From Prostheceraeus crozeri (lineage: Eukaryota; Platyhelminthes; Polycladida; Euryleptidae), in NCBI GenBank assembly GCA_907163375.1, contig CAJQUW010003203.1, positions 62,001-126,000 on the forward strand: a DNA stretch of 64,000 nucleotides. Reading direction: 5' to 3'. The position numbers and the translations under genes are program-made. Shown in pieces: positions 39,400-47,946 of the stretch. The notes below the pieces were generated by a model that was not told the origin of the DNA, made no database searches, and saw only the letters and a list, made by a program, of their open reading frames with translations. How positions within the stretch are numbered: the first letter of the stretch is position 1; each line of letters starts with the position of its first letter.

Positions 39400-40745
39400 C
39401 TCATTGGACAATAACATCAAGCTGATTCCAAATCTGGCCTCCGTTTACCAATCCGAGCCTTCGTTCGCCCGCTGGAGCTGTTTCTTGGGAAATTCTAACT
39501 CTGTCGTTTTTCGCCAATCTCCCAAAATTTTCAATGGCGTCTTACATCTAAACGAAGACAGATATGAACAAGCCGTTTCTTTCACTGAGTTTGTTTCACT
39601 CTAAGCTTTCAAACGAGCTATTGCACGACTTTCTACGATCACTAGAACCGAAATTGGAAGTTCGGTGCCGAGGGGGGGGTCGATGAAATTTGATGGAAGC
39701 TGTTTTGGTAAAGGTCCCAGGTCGAAATGCAACACTTTGGAAAATTTTCAAAATTTTGTCCATACAAAGTCACTCTGACACTTAGGTTTTTTTCAGGTGA
39801 GCTCCGACGTGAAATCTTGTAACAGCTGTAACTTTTGAACGGCTGGTCCGATTGACTCGCAACAAAAATGTCACCGAGCAGTTTTTTCTCCTGTTTCAAA
39901 CGAGTATCTATAAGACAAAATCCATCCACTAGAACCAAAGTTAGAAGATCGCTGTCGGGGGGGGGAGGGTCAGCGAAATTTGATGAAAAATGTTTTGGTA
40001 AAGGTCCCAGGTCGAAATGCGACACTTTGGAAAATTTTCAAAATTTTGTCCATACAAAGTCACTCTGACACTTAGGATTTTTTCAGGTGAGCTCCGACGT
40101 GAAATCTTGTAACAGCTCTAACTTTTGAACGGCTGGTCCGATTGACTCGCAACAAAAATGTCACCGAGCAGTATTTCTCCTCTTTCAAACGAGTATCTAT
40201 AAGACAAAATCCATCCACTAGAACCAAAATTAGAAGATCGCTGTCGGGGGGGGGGGGTCAGTGAAATCTGATGAAACAAACTTTGGTCAGGGTCCCAGGT
40301 CGAAATGCGACACTTTGGAAAATTTTGAAAATTTTGTCCATACAAAGTCACTCTGACACTTACGATTTTTTCAGGTGAGCTCCGACACCGGTATTCCACC
40401 CTCCCAACCTGGCCGGCACACCACGCCAACCTGGCCGGCATACCACGCCAACCTGGAGAGCGCATCACAAACCACCTCTCGCTACGTCGTCGGGCCAGAG
40501 GGGGGGACGTCAGACTCGAAGCAACACGGTGGCGGACCACGACCAACTCGTCTGACAGGAGGGGGGGACGTCAGACTCGAAGCAACACGGTGGCGGACCA
40601 CGACCAACTCGTCTGACAGGAGGGGGGGACGTCAGACTCGAAGCAACACGGCGGCGGACCACGGCCGACTCGTCTGACAGGGGGGGGGGACGTCAGCGAC
40701 GGCGGCGATCTTGCGCGGTCCAGTGGTGTAGATTTACTTACTACT
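39400..40745 (-). repeat. Right subterminal and terminal inverted repeat of Polinton 2
   Basis: No gene. The first 250 bp match the subterminal part of Polinton 1; from about 39660 it mirrors 15992-16985. Two nearly identical 300-bp modules (39690-39960, 39970-40250) each hold a G-run, CCAGGTCGAAATGC and ACAAAGTCACTCTGACAC. Confidence 0.88.
40494..40690 (-). repeat. 60-bp tandem array, about 3 units
   Basis: Inverse of the array at 16040-16490, with fewer units. Confidence 0.9.
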
Positions 40746-40751
40746 GTTGTA
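40746..40751. repeat. Target-site duplication of Polinton 2, right copy
   Basis: GTTGTA directly after ...TTACTTACTACT. Confidence 0.95.
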
Positions 40752-41648
40752 TCAGAATGCCAAGACGTACAAAAAAGGCTGACCATAAAATTCAGAAATT
40801 GTATTCTCTTCTTTGGACAGCAGACACTGACTCATCTTTCTCCAAGAAAGGAATACAAAAGAAATGTTGGAATGCGCCGACGTTCACAAACATTCCTATC
40901 AAAGCACCGTGGTGGGTGGATTTTATGAACGCTTCGTAGGATTCAATGGGGCTTCAATGCATTACATTTGACCAATTACGTGTGTTTCTGAAAGAAATTA
41001 AATGTTTTCTGAACACTCGTCCTCTCACGCCTCTAGAAAATTCGCCAAACGAATTAGAACCTCTAACTCCTGCTCATATGCTTTACGGATATAATCCCAC
41101 TTTATTTCCTCATCCACAAATCTGTTATGACTATGAAGACGTAGATGACACCTATAGCTCTGATATGCATTAATTTGATAAATCGCATGAGTAAGCGCCG
41201 CACCCTACTTCAGCGCCATTTCATTCAACGTTTCCAATCAGAATATTTCTCCGTCCTCCGTGAACGCCACTCATATCAAATAAGTAAGATGAAAGCCCTA
41301 AATGATACTTCCCCTTCAGTAGGTCAGCTGGTCTTGATACATGATGATATTTTACCACGGCTGAAGTGAAAGGTTGGTATCATCGAAAATCTGATTGTCG
41401 GTGAAGATGGACAATGTCGTGCCGCACATCTCCGAACCTCAACCGGAAAGACGAACCGTGCAATATCGAAGCTCAACCCACTGGAGCTGTCGCCATCTAC
41501 CCGTCTTCCAATGTCCGCACCAGGTGTGGAAGAAGCTGAACTCAATACAAGACGATTTCCTGGTGAAACTGAACGTGCCAATCGTCCTCGTCGAAGACGA
41601 GCAGCTGATGTCGCAATGAGGGGGATGGATGCTTTCATGAATCACTGA
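40746..41648 (+). pseudogene. BEL/Pao integrase C-terminal part and DUF5641-like tail
   Basis: Continues the integrase interrupted at 15991: FLKEIKCFLNTRPLTPLE and EPLTPAHMLYGY are typical BEL integrase sequences, followed by a DUF5641-like part (LLQRHFIQRF, VGQLVLIHDD). Frame changes at several places; last readable stop near 41648. Confidence 0.8.
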
Positions 41649-42435
41649 CTACTTTCCCGCATGCCATTGCTGCTAGAGCTCTCTCCTAAGCAGCACTTCC
41701 TTGCCCCGGACTTAGGCCTATGCTGAATCCTATTGCTGTAAATCCTACTCCGTAAATGTGACCTTGACTTTGTTTGTCTGCACTAGCGCAAGCTACGTGT
41801 AATTGCCTTCAAATACGAATGAATAACGCTTGTTAAAAATGAAAAGGTAACAATTAAATATCTTTGAGATACTCCGGTTATTTTGTACGGCTACAAATCC
41901 GACAGTAATAACATAGAGTTACTTACCCCAGGACAGAGTAGGAAACATAATACATATAACGGCTAGCCGACCCAACTTTTACAGGGACGGGAAATAAAGT
42001 AAAGCTTATAATCAATTTTATAATAATAAACTAAAATAAGAACTGGGCATGAAACATGACGAGAAGCTAACTAATAAATACAAATGATGAGAACCAAGAA
42101 ACAGAAGAAATCAAAATAAGTATCAGTGAAGTACGGAGTCATCAGGGAAGAACCATGTGGCTGCAGAAAGCAAGGTTTCGGCCCTTAAACTCCAACCTGT
42201 ACCACATGACGGGGCCAGGCCAACCATATCGAACGAACGATGAGGAAGGTCGGTCTCTCCAAACCTAAGGAAACATAGCTAAAGCTTAAAGTTAGATATA
42301 AGAGAACAAAAGGATGCATAAGAACATGGATAATATCTTTAAGTCTAACATTCCTATAATGGAAGGTATTTGCCGAGGTGAAAAACTTATAAACGAGGTA
42401 CCTGTTTCTAGGGAATGATTTTATGGAAGAATTTA
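41649..42435. other. Non-coding sequence, possible BEL 3' end
   Basis: AT-rich, no open frames of interest and no recognised repeat. The 3' LTR of the BEL element should lie here, but I found no match to 11023-11425. Confidence 0.35.
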
Positions 42436-43686
42436 CCGTAAATCCTCGAAGTTAAACCGCCCACAAAGTTAAACCGCACGTCAGGCAAAACTTCGCGGTT
42501 CGTTTATGTTAAACCGCATCCCTTTAAGTTTAACCGCACCTCAAAACACTTGTTCATTTCGTTATGTATGAGATATGGAATACAGTGAGGTCATAAGGTG
42601 AAAAAAACTTTGACCAAATCGGGCGCTTCGATGCAAGTCAAACATTCAAAGCAGAATAGAGGTAAGTTCTCATCGAATGTAGACCGCGCGCAATTGCTGA
42701 GGTCGCGTCTCAAATCTACCCTACCGGCGGTAGGCTGACTTCGTTCGTCAGATGCTATATATAGCAATCATACTCAGCGCAACTCTTCCGCAGTAGCGGA
42801 CCAATCATATTCGGCGTAGTTTTTGTACTGACAGCGAGTTGAAAGTGTTTTCGTTTTCATTCCTGATGCGATGGCTCCCAAGCGGCGTACGCAGTACTCT
42901 GTTCATTTTCGGCTTGAGGTTCTCGCTTACTCTACAGACCATGGTTTTCGGTCAGCTGCTCGACATTTTGGAATCGATGAGTCAATCATTCGACGATGGA
43001 AAAAGAAGGAACAGGATCTAGCGATTCAAGGTAATCGAGATGTTACCCGGGTGGGTACGACGGGACGGCCTGTGATTAGTGATGATATGGAGACTGAGCT
43101 GAGTGCGTTCATTCAAGAAAAGCGAGAGCGTCGACTGCGGGTAACACGAAAAGAGCTGATGGTCAAAGCACGGTCGTACAATATTCCAAACTTCAAAGCA
43201 AGTCACGGATAGTTGGATAGATTTCTTGCCCTAATGGTTTCACTTTGCGTCGTAAGACAACTGACGCACAAAAGGAAGCTCCTCAGATGACTCGAAAGTT
43301 GGTTTCGTTCGTCAAGCACGTCCGACGACTTCGTAAGGAGCTGAAACTGTCCGAATCAGATATTTTCGCCATGGATGAAACTGCTGTTTGGTTGGACTGC
43401 CCGGGTAATAATAATCGCTAAGAAAGGCGAAAAGACAATCTCGATGAAAACTACAGGCCATGAAAAACTCAACATTACGGTCGCCCTGACAGTTCGAGGG
43501 GATGGTACAAAACTCCCACCATCTATCGTGTTCAAAGGAGCGGTCAAAGATGCAAATCGTCTTAATGAAGCGTGCCGCCCACGAGCGTTCATCACCACGA
43601 CAGCGAACGGGTGGATGAATGATAGCACTTCTGAAGAATACGATATTGATGCTAATTTTCTTAAATGGGATTTTTACTGGAAAGAC
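42436..43686 (+). mobile_element. pogo/Tigger-type DNA transposon, 5' part
   Basis: Likely 5' inverted end CCGTAAATCCTCGAAG after a TA dinucleotide, then short repeats of GTTAAACCGC. The transposase gene follows. The element is cut at 43686 by Polinton 3, and its 3' end is not in the window. Confidence 0.65.
42871..43686 (+). pseudogene. pogo-type transposase, broken
   Basis: N-terminal CENP-B/psq-like helix-turn-helix (MAPKRRTQYSVHFRLEV, AARHFGIDESIIRRWK), a stop at about 43210, then the DDE domain with FAMDETAVWLD (first Asp) near 43370 and LNITVALTVRGDG and PPSIVFKG. Several frame changes. Ends at DFYWKD, where Polinton 3 begins. Confidence 0.85.
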
Positions 43687-44500
43687 AGTAGTAAGTAAAA
43701 CTCCACTTCTGGACCGCGCAAGATGGCCGCCGTCGCTGACGTCCCCCCCCCTCTGGACCGGCAGAGTGTCGTGGTCGGCCGCCGTGGTGCTTCGGGTCTG
43801 ACGTCCCCCCCTCTGGAACGGCAGAGTGTCGTGGTGTGCCGGCCACGTGCGTCCGTCAGGTTCGCTGACGTCGTCGTCCTCCCCCCCCTCTGGCCGACCG
43901 TCGTATAGCGCGCGGTGATGTGGTGTCTAGGTTGGCGTGGTGTGCCGGCCAGGTTGGCGTGGTGTGCCGGCCAGGTTGGGAGGGTGGACTGTCGTAGCTC
44001 ACCTGAAAAAATCCTAAGTGTCAGAGTGGCTTTGTATGGGTAAAATTTTGAAAATTTTCCAAAGTGTGGAATTTCGACCTGGGACCGTCACCAAAACATT
44101 TTTCATCAAATTTCACTGACCTCCCCCCCTCGGGAGAGCTGGCTTCGATCTTGGCTTCCAGTGGACGGATTTTGTCGTGCCATAGCTCGTTTGAAAGCTA
44201 AGAGTGAGACAAATTCACTGAAAGAATCGGCTTGTTCCTATCTGTCTTCGTTTAGATGTGAGACGCCATTTAAGATTTTGGGACATTGGTGAAAAACGAG
44301 TTAGAATTTTTGCGATGGCTGCCTACTGTAGAGCCAAAACGAAGCATCGGATTGGAAAACGGAGGCCAGATTCGGATTCAGCGTCAAATTCTACATGGAA
44401 ATGGTGTATTTCCTGCTCAATCGGAGCACTAGAACTGCAGATAGACAGGTTTTTTAGTGTTTGGATGATGGGTATTACGTCATCAGCTGATCGCCACACA
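43687..44500 (+). repeat. Left terminal repeat of Polinton 3
   Basis: Shares GGACCGCGCAAGATGGCCGC and GCTGACGTCC with Polinton 2; then two degenerate units of the GTCGTGGT-type array (43740-43880), a GGTTGGCGTGGTGTGCCGGCC duplication (43930-43970) and a TTTGAAAGCTAAGAGTGAG module. No gene. Confidence 0.85.
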
Positions 44501-44501
44501 C

Positions 44502-44508
44502 TATATAA
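44502..44508 (+). promoter_or_regulatory. TATA box of the early leader, left arm of Polinton 3
   Basis: TATATAA; a splice-donor-like CAGAG|GTAGGT lies at 44558. Confidence 0.55.
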
Positions 44509-45014
44509 GCTGGGAACCGAGAGAGACTTGTCATTCAGACGAGAGCGATTGTCAGAGGTAGGTCGTCTCTCTGAGCTCCGATGATAGCTTCGGACATTCC
44601 AAATTCCGGGTTTCTGTAAATTAGAAAATTAGTACTTAGAAAATTTCATTGCTGATATCAGCTAAGGCGTCAGACTTAGAGGTTCGCCAGGAGATGGCCT
44701 TCGTCTCCAGGCCATAAAAGACTCCAAAACTTTAAAGGCTTGTAACTTTGCTTCTACAAGTCCGTTTGACTTGATTCAAAAAAGGTTCGGTCGCTATTGA
44801 CCTGCCCTAAGTGATAGACTACTTATAAAATTTCATAAGTAGTGCTAAAAAGTTGAAAAAAATAAATGCACTAGTTTTGGAGGTTTTCTGGGGTTTTCGA
44901 CCCTGCTGAAGTCAATGAAAGCATTTTTAATGATGTCTGAGCCAGTCTTCTCATGCTATAAGCGGCTTTTCACTGAAAGCGAGCAAAACACGGAGAGTTT
45001 TGCTGTAATATTCC

Positions 45015-45160
45015 ACTGACAGGGTGTTCCTTCGGGACGGCGGACGATGCCGTAGTGATAAGTGTGGCAAGGGAGTGTGTCATAGTTTAGACCGTAACCG
45101 CTGGGACAACTCATGTCTCATGTTGGCATTTGACACAGTTCTCAACGTAGCACTTTGAAC
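45015..45160 (+). ncRNA. Candidate structured RNA module A
   Basis: Hairpin GTTCC-TTCG-GGAC, then ACGGC...GCCGT stem, GTTTAGACCGTAACC, and a closing ATGTTG...CAACGT pairing. Similar in plan to module B (45680), which keeps the stems but changes the loops. Mirrored at 61837-61982. No known RNA family recognised. Confidence 0.35.
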
Positions 45161-45679
45161 GCCAATCGGTTGAGTCTTAGCTATCTTGTCATGGGTGACC
45201 TCTAAACATCTCCATTGCAAAACGCTGGTGAATCAAGCTCTCTACGGCTTGCTATCAAGCTGATCAAAGCAACAACTTAGGATGTTTCCTCAAGGTTTTC
45301 AAGTATGCTAAGTTCAAATGTGCTATCAGATTTCAAATTTAACTAAGTCTAAGGTAGCTTTGAGGGGTTAGATCCCAGCTACTGTTCACTACCTTTGACT
45401 CGGCGTTGCTGTTACCACTTCGAGGCAGTGACAATGATGTCTTAAGCTGTAAATAGCGGGTATCGGTGAAGATCTCTCACTTCCCTAGTGATCAGTACAA
45501 GGCCTTCGGGCTGTCGACGGGATCGAGTGCCACTCACTACACTCAAATCTATCATTCCTCACTAAGTGTAAATTACTGACTATACATTTGTCCTGCTATC
45601 AGCTTATTTTTGACTTGCTATCTAGGTGAATAGTCTCTTGCTATCAAGAGATTCACTTCTGCTCATAAAGCACATCATC

Positions 45680-45840
45680 GCTGTAATACCTCCTTTGCTC
45701 GAGCGTTCCTTCGGGACGGCGGGTACTGCCGTAGAGGGATTGTGTTGCACGGGTTGTTCGTCGTTTGTTAGACCGAAACCTCTGAGCCGTTGCTCATGTT
45801 GGGCGTTCGACTTCATACTCAACGTGACGCTTTCTCTCGC
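45680..45840 (+). ncRNA. Candidate structured RNA module B
   Basis: GTTCC-TTCG-GGAC hairpin, ACGGC(GGGTACT)GCCGT stem, GTTAGACCGAAACC and ATGTTG...CAACGT. Loops differ from module A while the stems match. Mirrored at 61157-61317. Confidence 0.35.
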
Positions 45841-46030
45841 CAGGTCAGAGTACTTCAGCCATTCGACAAAGGTTAGTCTTTATGATATGGAGTAGAGTGA
45901 AATGTAATTCATTAGATGCCCCTTCAATGATTGCTCCCATGATAAACGTTGATGAGACAAATGAAATAATTCTCATCTTCCCTTTTCAGTGATTGAAATC
46001 TACTAACACACTACCGTATAATCGTCCAAT

Positions 46031-46147
46031 ATGGGGCAAGACATGATAGAGCCTCCACGCGGTTTGCCCTGGGCAGTCTTTAGACTGGCGAATACTATCA
46101 TTAAGTTGAATCTGCTATCAGTCAACTTGAACGTTGCGTCGCGTTAG
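46031..46147 (+). CDS. Early small protein X1, left arm
   Basis: 38 residues, starting at the core ATG (MGQDMIEPPRGLPWAVF) and ending VASR. The MANL exon of Polinton 2 is absent; this is the first ATG after the proposed leader acceptor. Confidence 0.45.
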   Translation: MGQDMIEPPRGLPWAVFRLANTIIKLNLLSVNLNVASR

Positions 46148-46152
46148 AGGTG

Positions 46153-46160
46153 TATATAAA
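46153..46160 (+). promoter_or_regulatory. TATA box of gene Y, left arm
   Basis: TATATAAA, 32 bp before the Y ATG, same spacing as Polinton 2. Confidence 0.6.
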
Positions 46161-46191
46161 TCACTACCTCTCATTTCATTTCATTTCAATC

Positions 46192-46458
46192 ATGCAGACG
46201 CCGAACAGTCAAGTCAGCTCTCCTCGCGGACCGCAGTTAAGGCCGCGAAATTTATTTGATGAATTTGCTAGAATAGAGCAGCAAGACAGAGTCCACAACA
46301 ATCTTGCTCAGATTGGTAATGCGATGACAGCAAGTGTTGTCAATCCAACGGAATGGCGCTACATTCCACATTTCAGTCACATACCAATTAGCGTGGAAGT
46401 CGACACTGCTACCAAGGAGAGAGTCAAAGACTCTCTCAGCAGAATCGGTAGGCTGTAA
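46192..46458 (+). CDS. Early small protein Y, left arm
   Basis: 88 residues, MQTPNSQVSSPRG; about a dozen substitutions against the Polinton 2 copy. One base separates its stop from the X2 ATG. Confidence 0.5.
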   Translation: MQTPNSQVSSPRGPQLRPRNLFDEFARIEQQDRVHNNLAQIGNAMTASVVNPTEWRYIPHFSHIPISVEVDTATKERVKDSLSRIGRL

Positions 46459-46803
46459 GATGACGACCCCCGAGAACGAACCACCGGCTCTCTTAAGGGC
46501 CACCATGGGGCAAGACATGATAGAACCTCCACGCGGTTTGCCCTGGGCAGTCTTCGGACTGGCGAATACTATCATTAAGTTGAATCTGCTATCAGTCAAC
46601 TTGAACGTTGCAAATGAAGTTCGGTGTAATACTTCCTTTCGACGGGCGTTCCTGTAAAGGGCGGCGGTGAAACCCGTAGCTATGTATACCGCAAGGGACA
46701 TTCGGCAATGGTCAATCTTGTTAAACCTCTCTGCGTCATGTTTGCAAGTGATTGCCTCTGTCTCAACGTAGTATGCATTCGCGCCAGGGCGACATTTAGC
46801 CAA
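46252..46803 (-). CDS. Hypothetical antisense reading frame, left arm
   Basis: 183 codons with no ATG start. The N-terminal 75 (KCRPGANAYY, HCRMSL) match the frame at 20182-20541; the remainder lies antisense to X2 and Y and is not open in Polinton 2, so it is probably spurious. Confidence 0.18.
   Translation of the reverse strand: MAKCRPGANAYYVETEAITCKHDAERFNKIDHCRMSLAVYIATGFTAALYRNARRKEVLHRTSFATFKLTDSRFNLMIVFASPKTAQGKPRGGSIMSCPMVALKRAGGSFSGVVILQPTDSAERVFDSLLGSSVDFHANWYVTEMWNVAPFRWIDNTCCHRITNLSKIVVDSVLLLYSSKFIK
46460..46657 (+). CDS. Early small protein X2/X3 fusion, left arm
   Basis: 65 residues: the head of X2 (MTTPENEPPALLRAT), the core, and the tail of X3 (ANEVRCNTSFRRAFL). Gene Z is missing between them, as expected from recombination between two X copies. 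Confidence 0.5.
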   Translation: MTTPENEPPALLRATMGQDMIEPPRGLPWAVFGLANTIIKLNLLSVNLNVANEVRCNTSFRRAFL

Positions 46804-47202
46804 CTGTCGAAGGTTGACTTATAAACTATCCATTGCATACGTTATGAGAACCATGAGTTCTACCTACCTCTATCAATGAGATGAATTGATGAATGGAATG
46901 AAATGGGAGGACACTCACGCGCCACACGCAACAACACACTTCTCTCTTCCGTAGTCTAACAAGCTCTTTACACATGGATCGCAGTCGATTGCTATCCCTG
47001 TATCAGAAGTGTAAGCTATCTTAATTTTATTTAACACTATTTCATCTACCATTATCATCCATATGAAATGTTATAAGAATTGCAAGTTAAACTAAGTGTG
47101 CTACTATTTCCAAATGAAAAAGTATACATGGTTAAATCATCCACTGAAGCCCCATTCAAGTAAGTCAGTATGAAAGCAAAGATAATACGAAATAAAAATT
47201 TA
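46804..47202. other. Spacer with a frameshifted small reading frame, left arm
   Basis: Single copy of the block that is duplicated in Polinton 2 (20687-21010). The small Cys protein frame is disrupted by a 2-bp loss near 46931. Confidence 0.4.
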
Positions 47203-47658
47203 TTATGGCATGTATTTCAAAAGGTCTTCATCGTCAATATCGTCCCAGAGTCTGCCTTCACACAGATCACAAAAACAGTTCACTTGCTTCAATCGTTCTT
47301 CTACCGCGAGCCTCACTTTGTCGATGTACTCCCACTCCGCCATAGTTCGTGGCTGGGAGTTAGGGGTGTACCATTCCCATAATTGATGGAGGAATTTGGT
47401 GCTGGTGATCTCCATCACATCGTCAGTATCGTACTGCAGATACTTCCACCTCACGCCTGTTAGGTCGGGACACTCCTTCTCACATACACTCTCCTCTTCG
47501 TCATCCGCTGGTAATGACAACTTTCTAATGTTGTCGAGTTGGTATAATTTCTCCACCTTCCCCTTCGTTGGAGCGTTTGGTGCAACGAGCGCCTTTGGCG
47601 ATGAGCATGGAGAAGAGAACTCCAATTTTGTGTTCAATGTTTTTGGAGGGCTTGTCAT
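47203..47658 (-). CDS. Acidic early protein, 151 aa, left arm
   Basis: Intact; two extra residues (LE) near position 11 compared with Polinton 2. CFCDLC and the acidic C-terminus kept. Confidence 0.6.
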   Translation of the reverse strand: MTSPPKTLNTKLEFSSPCSSPKALVAPNAPTKGKVEKLYQLDNIRKLSLPADDEEESVCEKECPDLTGVRWKYLQYDTDDVMEITSTKFLHQLWEWYTPNSQPRTMAEWEYIDKVRLAVEERLKQVNCFCDLCEGRLWDDIDDEDLLKYMP

Positions 47659-47756
47659 GTTGACTGTGAATAATGACTTTGAAATGTTTTCTAATTCTTA
47701 AGTATAAACAAGCAACCAATCAGAATGAACAGCCAATGAATAATGAATATGAAAGT

Positions 47757-47763
47757 ATATATG
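47757..47763 (+). promoter_or_regulatory. TATA box of PolB, left arm
   Basis: TATATAT in GAAAGTATATATGC, between CCAAT-like motifs and the PolB leader, which carries three tandem 'GAGACGTATAAGTGA'-like units. Confidence 0.5.
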
Positions 47764-47946
47764 CAAAGTGACATTCGTGTCATTTCACTCTGTCTTTGAG
47801 ACGTATAAGTGAAGTGTTCTCTAGCGAATTCTATATTTGAGGCGTACAAGTGAACTGCTCTCTCGTGAATTCCAAATTTGAGACGTATTATTTGAGTGAA
47901 GTCTCTATCTTGTTGAAGTATCAACCTTAAACTTGATTTCGTTGAA

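Larger units (their letters stand above)
15992..40745. mobile_element. Polinton 2 (Maverick), complete, 24754 bp
   Basis: Both ends, a 6-bp target duplication and all core Polinton genes are present. The terminal inverted repeat starts AGTAGTAAGTAAATC on both sides. Insertion split the integrase of a BEL/Pao element: removing the Polinton and one GTTGTA restores the reading frame across the site. Not autonomous as it stands: PolB, integrase, capsid, protease and several small genes are broken. Confidence 0.97.
44558..45989 (+). other. Proposed leader intron, left arm, with two structured modules
   Basis: No coding sequence. Donor GTAGGT, acceptor CTTTTCAG at 45989, 41 bp before the X1 ATG. 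Contains the RNA-like modules at 45015-45160 and 45680-45840 and the 270-bp block shared with Polinton 2. Splice sites are inferred. Confidence 0.4.

Noticed and set aside
45622-45895. Frames of 66-89 codons across the leader intron
   Set aside because: They overlie the structured module B on both strands and lack conservation as protein.
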